Source of the DNA: Clostridiales bacterium
GTDB taxonomy: Bacteria; Bacillota; Sulfobacillia; RBS10-35
Direction of reading: 5' to 3'
Length of the DNA stretch: 64,000 nt
NCBI GenBank assembly: GCA_018729555.1
Contig: JAHHQG010000026.1
Location: forward strand, 323,329 to 387,328
Shown: positions 26,671-34,851 of the stretch, one piece after another
Position numbering within the stretch: position 1 is the first letter of the stretch
Layout of the letters: each line of letters starts with the position of its first letter
Notes under the pieces: model-generated
Databases searched by the model: none
Told to the model about the DNA's origin: nothing
What the model saw: only the letters and a program-made list of their open reading frames with translations
Translations under genes and position numbers: made by a program

Positions 26671-27358
26671 AGTTCAGCAGCTGGAAAGGGATCTTCAGCA
26701 GAAGAAGGCCTGGTGGCATGCCTATGAGAAAGGGGATCTCTGGGCAAAGGAAGCCCAAGAGCTTTTGCAGGAGGAAGAACGGCTAAAAGCCCTCAAGCGC
26801 CAGATGGAAGAGCGGGAGCGGGAGCGAAAACGCCTCGAGCTGGAGAGGCTGAGCCTGGAAGAAGACCTCAAAAAGCTGGAGAAGCGGGCGGAGAGCGGGC
26901 TCCTTCGTTCGCCCAAAGACTACGAATCCTACGAGAAACAAAAGGCCGCCCTGAAGCAAGGTATCGCCCGGAAGGAAGAAGAAGAACTGGAGCGGATGGA
27001 GTGGCTGGAGGAGGCGGAAAAAGCCCTTTCCCGGGGCGAAAAGCGGGTGGCCCAGCTGGCGTCTAAGGTGAGAGAAGTCCGGGCCCGGGAAGAAGCCAAG
27101 GCCCCCGCTATCCAAGAAATCATTCGCGAAGGGGAAGCCCGTCTGGCGGCCCTGAAGGAGGCCATCCCGGCGGAGGTCTGGGGGGAGTACCGGCGGCTCG
27201 CCCCGGGCTTGGGGGGACAGCCCCTGGCGCCCATGCGAAAGGGGCGTTGCACCTACTGCGGGGTGGAGCAGCCGGTGGCGGTGGTGCAACGAGTGCAGCG
27301 GGGCCTCTGGCAGCAGTGCCAGCACTGCGGCCACGTCCTGGTGCCGGAAGATGTCTAA
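26630..27358 (+). CDS. Coiled-coil zinc-ribbon protein (DUF164/C4-type family)
   Basis: The 242-residue protein is a long antiparallel coiled coil (about residues 10-175, very rich in Glu, Arg, Lys and Leu). A C4 zinc ribbon follows: CTYCGVEQPV and a closing CQHCGHVL. The ATG at 26630 has GAGGAGGG at seven bases, better than the ATG at 26624. The family is conserved in bacteria next to trmK and RNase H genes; its role is not settled. Confidence 0.85.
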   Translation: MDALDRVLWKTLLEVQQLERDLQQKKAWWHAYEKGDLWAKEAQELLQEEERLKALKRQMEERERERKRLELERLSLEEDLKKLEKRAESGLLRSPKDYESYEKQKAALKQGIARKEEEELERMEWLEEAEKALSRGEKRVAQLASKVREVRAREEAKAPAIQEIIREGEARLAALKEAIPAEVWGEYRRLAPGLGGQPLAPMRKGRCTYCGVEQPVAVVQRVQRGLWQQCQHCGHVLVPEDV

Positions 27359-27788
27359 GAAGGGGAAGGGAGACGGAATCCGGTTGATCATCCAGACCGA
27401 CGGAGCTGCCCGGGGCAACCCCGGCCCTGCAGGCATCGGCATGGTCTTTTTGGAGGAAGACGGGACACTCGTGGCCGAACGGAAGAAATTCATCGGCCAT
27501 GCCACCAACAACGTGGCGGAGTACCGAGCCCTCATCGAGGCTCTGAAATATGCCCGGGAAATGGGCGCTACCCAGGTGACGGTGCAGGCCGACAGCGAGC
27601 TGATGGTCCGGCAGATGACGGGGCAATATAAAGTGCGGGACGCGGGCCTGCGTCCCCTCTACGAAGAAGCCCGGCGGCTGGCGGCGGGGTTTGCCTCCTT
27701 CGCCATCCGCCATGTGCCGAGAGAAGAAAACCGCCGGGCCGATGAGCTGGCCAACATGGCCATCGACGAAAAGGGCCGGGGGGAATAA
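27351..27788 (+). CDS. Ribonuclease HI family protein
   Basis: The 145-residue protein contains the RNase H catalytic set: Asp in IIQTDGAARGNPG, Glu in NNVAEYRALIEAL, Asp in VQADSELMVRQM and the last Asp in NRRADELANMA. It removes RNA from RNA:DNA hybrids. It matches the short form without an N-terminal hybrid-binding domain. The start overlaps the preceding gene by eight bases; rnpB follows after 12 bases. Confidence 0.92.
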   Translation: MSKKGKGDGIRLIIQTDGAARGNPGPAGIGMVFLEEDGTLVAERKKFIGHATNNVAEYRALIEALKYAREMGATQVTVQADSELMVRQMTGQYKVRDAGLRPLYEEARRLAAGFASFAIRHVPREENRRADELANMAIDEKGRGE

Positions 27789-27800
27789 ACTATTAGATGG

Positions 27801-28164
<364 letters not shown>

Positions 28165-28186
28165 ATGAATCCTTTCACTGAGGAGG

Positions 28187-28723
28187 ATGTCATTCGTGGC
28201 CCAGGAGACCAGAGTGGTGGCCGCCGTCTGGACCGAGGAAGACGATGAGCTTCTTAAAGAGAGCGTCCGTCAGGATTTGCCCCGCATCGGGAATCTGACG
28301 CTGGTGGCGGCCGGGTTGCAGCGCCGCTTGCGGCGTCCCGCCAAGCAGATCTTCGACCGCATTCAGACCCTTCGCCGTTGGGATCCGCAGTTTGATCGTT
28401 TTATCAGTCAAAATATCCGTACACTGGGATCGGCGTTGCCAAACCACGGGTATGGGGCCAACGGCCAGGGGCGAGGACCACGGCGAAGGGAGCGGGGAAG
28501 GCCGATGGCTTCGGCTCCCATGGCTCCCCGGACCGATGAGGCTCTTTTGCTGGTGAAATGGGCTTCTCGCCATCTGGGGGATCTCCATCCGGAGCAGACG
28601 GAAAAGCTCCGGTCCCTGGTCCAGACCTACGGGGCCGGTGCTCGTGGCCTTGGCGCTGGCGGAAAGCGCTATGGACGGCACCCGCCACATCCTCAATCAT
28701 GCCAGGGCGATCCTTCAGGGTGA
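28187..28723 (+). CDS. SANT/Myb-like DNA-binding protein, possibly frameshifted
   Basis: Residues 13-66 (VWTEEDDELLKESV..VAAGLQRRLRRPAKQIFDRIQTLRRWD) look like a Myb/SANT helix-turn-helix, as in the RsfA-type regulators. A second helical part follows (about residues 113-145). From about base 28630 the frame turns Gly/His/Pro-rich, while the next frame reads VLVALALAESAMDGTRHIL, much more protein-like. One indel near 28630 is therefore likely. The 3' part overlaps the minus-strand response regulator by 320 bases. Confidence 0.55.
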   Translation: MSFVAQETRVVAAVWTEEDDELLKESVRQDLPRIGNLTLVAAGLQRRLRRPAKQIFDRIQTLRRWDPQFDRFISQNIRTLGSALPNHGYGANGQGRGPRRRERGRPMASAPMAPRTDEALLLVKWASRHLGDLHPEQTEKLRSLVQTYGAGARGLGAGGKRYGRHPPHPQSCQGDPSG

Positions 28724-29090
28724 TGAGAAGCAGAGCCGGTTGACGCGTGAGGGAGCGGACCGATTCCCTGAGGACGTCGATGGAGACGGGTTTTTCCAGC
28801 ATCAGATCGCGGCCCGTCGCCAGGAAGTGGTTGAGGGTAAGGCTTCCCGTCACGAAGCAGAAGCGCACCTTGTCCCAACCCCAGTCGTGGCGGCAGCGGG
28901 CGGCGATGGTGGCGCCGTCGTCTCCGGGTAGCAGGAGATCGATGATGAGGACGTCAGGTTCGTCAGGCGCTTTTTCCCTGAGCTCCCGGCCGGACGCAAA
29001 GGTTTCCACCTCGTACCCGTCTTCTTTGAGGACCAGCTCAAAGAGGCGGCGGATATTGGGTTCATCATCCACGATGTAGACCTTGGGCAT
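28404..29090 (-). CDS. Response regulator receiver protein with anomalous tail
   Basis: Residues 1-120 form a standard receiver domain: acidic pair Asp8-Asp9, phospho-acceptor Asp51 in VLIIDLLLP, Thr81 in FVTGS and Lys100 in LEKP. No output domain follows. The remaining ~108 residues are Pro/Arg/Gly-rich and antisense to the Myb-like gene, so they are probably read-through after a lost stop. The true protein would be a Spo0F/CheY-like single-domain regulator. No histidine kinase is nearby. Confidence 0.7.
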   Translation of the reverse strand: MPKVYIVDDEPNIRRLFELVLKEDGYEVETFASGRELREKAPDEPDVLIIDLLLPGDDGATIAARCRHDWGWDKVRFCFVTGSLTLNHFLATGRDLMLEKPVSIDVLRESVRSLTRQPALLLITLKDRPGMIEDVAGAVHSAFRQRQGHEHRPRRSGPGTGAFPSAPDGDPPDGEKPISPAKEPHRSGEPWEPKPSAFPAPFAVVLAPGRWPHTRGLATPIPVYGYFD

Positions 29091-29228
29091 GATTGTCGCT
29101 TCCTCTCTTTTCTTGCAGCCATTCTGCCATACATTCTCACCTCTTCCTGTCTAACATTGTCGAGGGAGAAAAATGGTTCAACACCCTTAGCAGGGATTTC
29201 AAAGGCGATCCTGAATAAGGACTAGGAC

Positions 29229-29912
29229 ATGTTTGTGCGGGATGTGGTCCTGTCGCCCATCGAAAGCGTCTCTCCTCAGGATAGCGTGGCCCACGCCTGC
29301 CGCCGCCTGGAGGAGACGGGGCTCACCCATCTGCCGGTGGTGGAAGAGGGAAGGCTGGTGGGGGTGGTGAGCCGCCATCTCCTTTCGCCCTTTTGCCGCA
29401 CTCCCCAGGCGGAAGGGCGAAAGGTGGCCCACCTCATGGCGCCCCCGCCCCTTTCGGTGGGGCTTCACACCTTGGTGGAAGAAGCGGCCGCCCTCATGCT
29501 GGGGCAGGAGTACAACTTCCTAGGGGTGGTGGATCAGCAGGGAAAGCTGACGGGCATCGTCACCCGAGATGCCCTCTTTGTCGAGCTTTGCCACTTCCTG
29601 GGCCTGGATGAGACCAACACCCGCTTCACCGTCATCCTCCGCGATCAGCCGGGGGAGCTGGCCCGCCTGGCGGAAGTGGTCCGCCGCCACGGGGGGAACA
29701 TCACCCATCTGGTCCTCCATCCCGCCTGGCGGGCCCGGGAGAATCCCCGCCTGGTGATGCGGGTAACGGTGAAGGCTCCGGGAGAGCTGGCCCGTGCCCT
29801 GGCTCAGGAGGGGTTCCCCGTGGTGGATGCCATCAACTTCGCCAACGGCCGGCGCATCGGATCGGTCCAGGGCCTTTCGGCCCTTCCGCCGTTAGAAGAA
29901 GGCTCCCAGTAA
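29229..29912 (+). CDS. CBS-pair and ACT-domain protein (AcuB-like)
   Basis: The 227-residue cytosolic protein has two CBS motifs (about residues 1-120: RDVVLSPIESVSPQDSV and GLTHLPVVEEGRLVGVV, then VGLHTLVEEAAALML and FLGVVDQQGKLTGIVTRDAL). An ACT-like domain follows (FTVILRDQPGELARLAEVVRRHGGNI). This is the AcuB layout; such proteins sense adenine nucleotides or amino acids. The 3' end overlaps the convergent DUF1614 gene by 21 bases. Confidence 0.85.
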   Translation: MFVRDVVLSPIESVSPQDSVAHACRRLEETGLTHLPVVEEGRLVGVVSRHLLSPFCRTPQAEGRKVAHLMAPPPLSVGLHTLVEEAAALMLGQEYNFLGVVDQQGKLTGIVTRDALFVELCHFLGLDETNTRFTVILRDQPGELARLAEVVRRHGGNITHLVLHPAWRARENPRLVMRVTVKAPGELARALAQEGFPVVDAINFANGRRIGSVQGLSALPPLEEGSQ

Positions 29913-30539
29913 CGACGAGAGAATGCCCACCAGGAAGATGCCGTCGAAGACCCCTGCCCCTCCGATGCTGAGGGTGAGGCTGTCCTGCCGGAGGACTTCC
30001 TTCAGGTGAAGAAGGTCGGCCCCGATGAGGGTTCCCAGGACCCCGCCCACAAAGGCGACCGCGGAGACTTCCGGCCCACGGACAAAGATGAGGGCGACGG
30101 CCACGGCCACCAGGGGCGGGATGAAGGGCGGAAGGAGGATGCCCACCCCTGCTTTGGGCCGGGCGATGCGCCAGGCCACCAGGGTAACGGCCGCCACGGC
30201 CATGAGCATGGGGAAAAAGGGGCCTCGCAAGAGGAGGTAGAGGGAGAAAAGGCCGGGGATGAGGGCCCCTCCGACGTTGATGTAGACCACCTGCTGGTGG
30301 GCTTCCGGCGGGTAGTAGAAGATGAAGTGGCTGAAGGTGAGGGGGGGACGCTGTCGGTACACGGTGCGGCTCCACACGGGGATGTTGATGACGCTTCCCA
30401 AAAGAACGGCCGTAAAGAGCCAGATGGCCTGCATGGGAGTTAGACCCAGAGCGGTGAAGGAAGCGGCGGAAACCTGGGCGAAGAGGACGAAAAAGATCCA
30501 CCCCACAAGGAGAAGGAGGAGGACCAAGAGAAAGGGCAC
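29892..30539 (-). CDS. DUF1614 family membrane protein
   Basis: The 215-residue protein has about seven hydrophobic helices and the DUF1614 features INIPVWSRTV near residue 50, YINVGGALIPGLFSLYLL, and GADLLHLKEVLR followed by SIGGAGVFDGIFL. The function of the family is unknown; the conserved polar residues inside helices suggest transport. The GTG start lies behind AGAGGTGATGAC. Confidence 0.82.
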   Translation of the reverse strand: MPFLLVLLLLLVGWIFFVLFAQVSAASFTALGLTPMQAIWLFTAVLLGSVINIPVWSRTVYRQRPPLTFSHFIFYYPPEAHQQVVYINVGGALIPGLFSLYLLLRGPFFPMLMAVAAVTLVAWRIARPKAGVGILLPPFIPPLVAVAVALIFVRGPEVSAVAFVGGVLGTLIGADLLHLKEVLRQDSLTLSIGGAGVFDGIFLVGILSSLLGAFF

Positions 30540-30910
30540 GTCATCACCTCTTTTCCAGGGTACGACACCCCCGCCAAGGGTCCAAGCGGCCGATATGGTC
30601 GGGTGTTTGTGACGGCAAGATTCGGCGGGGAGCCGCGAGGAAAGCTTGGCGCGAGGCGCTCTTGGGGTGCTGTCTCACCGCGACGGCCGATGCATCCTTA
30701 CCCGAACCCTCCACCTCCCCATCCAACAGCCGCGAGAGGGGGTGGCTGGCATCACCCTTGAGCGAGGCCCGGGAGCGACGGGCAGGCAGATCCGGTGAAG
30801 GAGGAGACGGTTAACCTATGGGTATTGGGAGGCATCGCTTCCGCCCACGACCCGATGAAAGAGGGTAGGACCTCCGGGCCATTGGCTACGACCTGGACTT
30901 CAAGCCTCTT
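30540..30910. other. 371-base stretch without a supported gene
   Basis: Nothing here has convincing coding support. A 60-codon minus-strand frame (30544-30726) ends just before the DUF1614 ribosome site. A 16-codon plus-strand frame (30818-30868, Arg-rich, GGAGGAG 11 bases upstream) could be a tiny peptide. No tRNA fold or riboswitch signature was recognised. The stretch presumably holds the promoter of the DUF1614 gene. Confidence 0.4.
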
Positions 30911-31609
30911 TCAGGGAACCTGGGGGACCCTTTCTTCAGAGCGCATCAGAACTCCCTCTGAAAGAGCCAGGAGGATCTCCCATAACCCCTCGCGGATGGT
31001 CTCCAGACTCATGGAGGGGAGGGCCGCGAGCCCCCTTCCTTCCTGGAGGGCTTTCTCCTGGCGCCGGGCCACCAGCTGGGGGGTGGCGGGCACATGGATA
31101 AACCCGGCAGGGAGGGAAAGGCTCCTTTCCTCCAGGTAGTGCAGCACCTGATAGCTGAGGCCGTTGCAAAGGTAAGTCCCGGCGCTGTTGGAGATATCCA
31201 CCGGGATGCCCCTTTGAAGGAGACGGCGGCGTAGATCCCTTAAGGGGAGGCGGCTGAAGTAGCTGGCCGGCCCCTGGGGCACCAGGGACTCTCCATGCCT
31301 CTCTTCTCCGTCGTTGTCTTTCCCTTCCGCCACGTTGATGAACACCCGCTCCAGGTTGAGGGAGGTCCGGCCCGCCGAGAGGCCCGTCATGAGGAGAAGG
31401 TGAGGGGAAAAGGCCTCCAGGGCCTCTTTCACCGTAGGGAAGGCCCGTTTCCAGGAGACGGGCACTTCCACGGCCCGGATGCGGTAGCTCTCCCCCGAAA
31501 GGGTGAGCGCTCTTCCATCCAAAGCCTCGACCGCCTGCCACGAAGGGTTTTCACCATCGGGGCCGAAGGGGCAAAAGCCGGTGAGGAGAAGAACCTTCTC
31601 CCTACCCAT
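30911..31609 (-). CDS. pcp: Pyroglutamyl-peptidase I
   Basis: This enzyme removes N-terminal pyroglutamate from peptides. The 232-residue protein has the family motifs GFCPFGPDGENPSWQAVEAL, the Glu motif TGLSAGRTSLNLERVFIN, the nucleophile Cys in ISNSAGTYLCNGLSYQ and the His in GFIHVPATP, giving the Cys-His-Glu triad. The ATG at 31609 lies two bases beyond the stop of the upstream small gene, so the two are probably one operon. Confidence 0.9.
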   Translation of the reverse strand: MGREKVLLLTGFCPFGPDGENPSWQAVEALDGRALTLSGESYRIRAVEVPVSWKRAFPTVKEALEAFSPHLLLMTGLSAGRTSLNLERVFINVAEGKDNDGEERHGESLVPQGPASYFSRLPLRDLRRRLLQRGIPVDISNSAGTYLCNGLSYQVLHYLEERSLSLPAGFIHVPATPQLVARRQEKALQEGRGLAALPSMSLETIREGLWEILLALSEGVLMRSEERVPQVP

Positions 31610-31611
31610 GG

Positions 31612-31914
31612 TTACTCCCGCACCTCCATGTCGACGATACAGGCATCGTGGGAGAGGCGCATGCCCAGGGTGAATCCCCCCTGAGTCCAGAGGAAGAGGA
31701 GCTGGCCTCCCTCTTCTTCTTCGGTGATGGCGGAAGGCTCCACCGCCACAGGCACCTTTCCCACAAACCCCCGGTAATCCTGGGGCTGGGGAGCGTCGAT
31801 GGCAAAGGTCCATTCGCCCATCGCATCTTTTTGCAGGCGCACCACTTTTCCGGGAGCCTGCCGGAGTTCCTCCTGAAGTTTCGCCATGGCCTCCTTGTTC
31901 ATGAGAATCTCCAC
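31612..31914 (-). CDS. Hypothetical protein, HesB-like fold suspected (100 aa)
   Basis: A GTG at 31914 with AAGGGGTGA upstream gives 100 residues: VEILMNKEAMAKLQEELRQ, then a beta-rich part KVVRLQKDAMGEWTFAI and a closing GFTLGMRLSHDACIVDMEV. The strand order recalls the HesB/IscA fold, but the three iron-sulfur Cys ligands are absent, so it should not bind clusters that way. It lies directly upstream of pcp on the same strand. Confidence 0.55.
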   Translation of the reverse strand: MEILMNKEAMAKLQEELRQAPGKVVRLQKDAMGEWTFAIDAPQPQDYRGFVGKVPVAVEPSAITEEEEGGQLLFLWTQGGFTLGMRLSHDACIVDMEVRE

Positions 31915-32000
31915 GGGATCACCCCTTTGCTTAGAGGATACCATGCCGGTTCTAAGGGGTTTCCTTGGGCCCATAGGGTACCTCGGGAGGGAAAGGGAGC

Positions 32001-32798
32001 GTGGGCCTTCGACTGATGATCCTCTCCCTGGCGGTGGTCTTTACCGTGGGCGCTTTTACCCTCTATGCCGCCGCTCATCCCGCCAAACCCCCACCGCCCG
32101 ATTCGGAAGCCCTTTGTGGGACGCCTTCGGCCCGGGAGCTGGTCCAGAGCCCCTTCGCCCGCTTCTGGATGCAGCTCCAGGGGGTGGCCCTGACGGCCAG
32201 GAACAGCAGCCGGGGACCCGACGTCCGGATCGTCATCAACCTTTACGAAAAGCGCCTCTATTTCTACCGGCAGGGAAAGCTGGTGAAGTCCTACCCCGTG
32301 GCCATCGGCAAGGAAGAGACGCCATCGCCGGTGGGGAACTACCGGGTGGTCCACAAGGATAAAGACTGGGGCGACGGCTTTGGTCCCCGCTGGATGGGCC
32401 TCAACGTCCCGTGGGGCATCTACGGCATCCACGGCACCAACAAGCCTTGGTCCATCGGCACCGAGGCCAGCGGCGGCTGCTTTCGCATGTACAACGAAGA
32501 TGTCATCGAGCTCTGGGATCAGGTGCCCCTGGGCACCCCAGTGGACATCGTCGGGCCCGAACCGAAGGATCCCATGCGCATCCATTATCGTCCAGGGATG
32601 TTCGGCCAAGATGTGGTGCGCTTGCAGCTCCGCCTCCAGGCCATGGGGTTTCCCATCCGGGTGGTGGATGGGCGGTACAGCTCCGAGACGGAGGAAGCGG
32701 TGAAGAAAGCCCAGGCCTTCTTCGGCCTGCAGCCCACCGGCCAGGCGGAAGAAGATCTCCTCTGGCTCCTGGGCTTCCGGGAGGCGAAAGTCCGGTGA
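32001..32798 (+). CDS. L,D-transpeptidase (YkuD) with peptidoglycan-binding domain
   Basis: The 265-residue exported protein has an N-terminal hydrophobic segment (LMILSLAVVFTVGAFTLYAA). A YkuD domain follows (VRIVINLYEKRLYFYRQGKL), with the catalytic stretch IYGIHGTNKPW..EASGGCFRMYNEDV (His, Ser-Gly-Gly-Cys, Arg). A PG_binding_1 domain closes it (DVVRLQLRLQAMGFPIR). Such enzymes crosslink or anchor peptidoglycan. GTGA overlap with the next gene. Confidence 0.9.
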   Translation: MGLRLMILSLAVVFTVGAFTLYAAAHPAKPPPPDSEALCGTPSARELVQSPFARFWMQLQGVALTARNSSRGPDVRIVINLYEKRLYFYRQGKLVKSYPVAIGKEETPSPVGNYRVVHKDKDWGDGFGPRWMGLNVPWGIYGIHGTNKPWSIGTEASGGCFRMYNEDVIELWDQVPLGTPVDIVGPEPKDPMRIHYRPGMFGQDVVRLQLRLQAMGFPIRVVDGRYSSETEEAVKKAQAFFGLQPTGQAEEDLLWLLGFREAKVR

Positions 32799-34006
32799 AA
32801 CGATGGAAAGCCATGGTGGCGGCTTTTCTCCTCGCTCTCCTCCTGGGAGGCCTCTGGTACGGGCTCGTCTGGCGGCCTTCCCAGCCCGGCTACAAAGGGG
32901 AGCACCCGTCCCTCAAACCCGCGGAGCTGGACCCCAAGGCCCAGTACACCGTCGTCCTCTGGGATGTGGCCTACCCTGTTCCCACTCCTTCCTACGAAGA
33001 GCGGGTGAAGGCCTTTGTGAATCGCTTTACCCAGGAACACCCCAACATCCGCATCCAGGTGACCCTCCTGGACCCTGAGAAGGCAGAGGATGAGGTCTTA
33101 AAGGCCCTTTCCCGGGGTCGTCCCCCCGATGTCCTGGCGGCTCCCTATGACTGGGGCGTGATGGTCAGCCGATGGCAGGTACCCCTCCCCCGTTACATGA
33201 CCCCCGAGGGGAACCCCCGCTTTTCCGGCGGTGCCAAAGACGCCTTTTCCCCGCCTGCCCTTCGGGTGGCCATGGATCTGGAGTGGCCCGGGTTTCCCCG
33301 CTGGCTGGGCTTTTGGTGGTGGGCAGGGCTCCCCAGCGAAGGGAAAACCTCCTTCCTCTTGAAGCCCGAGCCCCTGGAGAAGAAAGGTCTGGTGGTGGAT
33401 CCCCAAGGGGAAAGGGCCCTTCTTTCCCTCCTCACTCTGACGGATCCCCGACCCGAGAGCTGGGCCCAGGCTCTTCAGGCGTGGGAGGACCTGGGCCCCC
33501 GCCACGGGGACACCCTTCGCTTCTGGCAAAAGCGTTCGTCGCTTCTTGCGGGTTACCCTCCACCTTTTTTGCAAAAGGTGGCGGAGGGCCTTCCCGAGGC
33601 GATTCCTGTGGGACCTCCGGGGACGGAGAAAAAAGGGCCGCCCCTCAGCGTGGCCTGGGTGTATGTCCTGTATAGCCATCCCTTTGCGGGCACCGCCCAC
33701 ACCCAGGCGGCCGTCTTGGTGGCCCATCACTATGCCCTCTGGTGGGAGGAGGCCTTCGCCTCCCTGGGGGTCCTCCCGGCAGGAGCGAAGGCGCAGGAAA
33801 CGGCCCTAAAAGCCCTTCCCCCTTCGTGGCAAAAGGCCCAGGTCTGGGCCCTGCAAAGGGTTTCGGAGACGGGAGGAGCTCTCTTTCCCCCGTCCTGGGA
33901 TGAAGGGGTGAAGAAAGTCTGGGAGGCCATCAAAGGGAAGGCCCTTAAGCCTGAAGAGGGCCGGAACTGGCAAAAGGATCTGAATAACCTCTGGCCTTCC
34001 CCTTAG
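32795..34006 (+). CDS. Membrane-anchored extracellular solute-binding-like protein
   Basis: The 403-residue protein begins with a signal anchor (AAFLLALLLGGLWYGLVW) without a lipobox Cys. The rest has the family-1 solute-binding look: YTVVLWDVAYP, YEERVKAFVNRFTQEHPNIRIQVTLL, then a Pro/Trp-rich domain and an ILPAG-like hinge. No ABC permease genes are adjacent. It is coupled by GTGA overlap to the L,D-transpeptidase, so a cell-envelope role is as likely as uptake. Confidence 0.65.
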   Translation: MKRWKAMVAAFLLALLLGGLWYGLVWRPSQPGYKGEHPSLKPAELDPKAQYTVVLWDVAYPVPTPSYEERVKAFVNRFTQEHPNIRIQVTLLDPEKAEDEVLKALSRGRPPDVLAAPYDWGVMVSRWQVPLPRYMTPEGNPRFSGGAKDAFSPPALRVAMDLEWPGFPRWLGFWWWAGLPSEGKTSFLLKPEPLEKKGLVVDPQGERALLSLLTLTDPRPESWAQALQAWEDLGPRHGDTLRFWQKRSSLLAGYPPPFLQKVAEGLPEAIPVGPPGTEKKGPPLSVAWVYVLYSHPFAGTAHTQAAVLVAHHYALWWEEAFASLGVLPAGAKAQETALKALPPSWQKAQVWALQRVSETGGALFPPSWDEGVKKVWEAIKGKALKPEEGRNWQKDLNNLWPSP

Positions 34007-34851
34007 TGCTTTAAGAAGGCCACCGTCTCCCGCACGAAGACATTGGGGAATTCCACGGGAAGACAATGGCCGCAGGGGGAGAGGGTGTGGAGGACTCCTC
34101 GCCGAAGGTGCCGGATGGCCCGTTCCCCCTGGACCGAGGGGAGAATGGCATCTTCTCTACCCCAAAAGAGGAGGACGGGCTGGCTGATGCACTTTAGGTC
34201 GAGATCCCTTCGAAGGGCCGCCTGCCCCTGCCACAGGACGCGGCTTTCCTGGAGGATCTGGAGCTGGGTTTCTTCGTACCAGGGATGGTTCATCATCTCC
34301 AGATGCCGCTCCACAAAGGCCCGAGGTACCGGCTGGAGGGCCAGTTCCTTAGGCAAGAAGATCATATCGCCTTCGGGAAGCTCCGGGGGTGTCATGCGCA
34401 AAAAGCGCCTTCCCAGCGCCGGAAGCCCGATGAGGCGAAGGCTCCAGGCCACTTCCTTTCCCAGTCCCGCCGGAGCGGCCAACACCAGCTTTTCCACGTG
34501 GTGGGGGTAGAGGCGGGCCAAATGGAGGGCGATGCCTCCTCCCAGGGACCACCCCACGACTCCCTTTAAATGCCGGAGGTTTAAGGCATCCCAGAGGCGG
34601 GAGAGAAAGGCCTCCAGGTGAGGTCCGGGGTGGGGGAAGGGGAGATCTTTCGGGGGAGGGGTATCCCCCATGCCGGGAAGGTCGATGGCGAGGCAGCGAA
34701 AACCTCCCTTGGCGATGGGCGGCAAAAGCTCTTCCCAGGCCCTTGCGCCGCTCCCCAACCCATGGAGAAAGAGGACGGCGGGATCCTGAGGGTTTCCCTC
34801 TTCCAGGACCAGGACATCGGTGGACCAGAGGGGGACGCGGTAGCTCTTCAT
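34003..34851 (-). CDS. Alpha/beta hydrolase
   Basis: The 282-residue enzyme has the oxyanion motif FLHGLGSG, the nucleophile elbow GWSLGGG (Ser near residue 101), a lid insert and the catalytic Asp in FWGREDAILP. The final His is in SPCGHCLPVEFP. The substrate is unknown. It overlaps the FabK-like gene upstream by four bases (same strand), suggesting one operon, and is convergent with the solute-binding-like gene. Confidence 0.85.
   Translation of the reverse strand: MKSYRVPLWSTDVLVLEEGNPQDPAVLFLHGLGSGARAWEELLPPIAKGGFRCLAIDLPGMGDTPPPKDLPFPHPGPHLEAFLSRLWDALNLRHLKGVVGWSLGGGIALHLARLYPHHVEKLVLAAPAGLGKEVAWSLRLIGLPALGRRFLRMTPPELPEGDMIFLPKELALQPVPRAFVERHLEMMNHPWYEETQLQILQESRVLWQGQAALRRDLDLKCISQPVLLFWGREDAILPSVQGERAIRHLRRGVLHTLSPCGHCLPVEFPNVFVRETVAFLKH

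Noticed and set aside
30795-31139. Plus-strand protein starting with MKEETVNLWVLGG
   Set aside because: Most of it is antisense to pcp and Arg/Ser-rich; no ribosome site fits the GTG at the usual distance.
31612-31914. HesB/IscA iron-sulfur carrier
   Set aside because: Fold-like pattern but the three conserved cysteines are missing; left as hypothetical.
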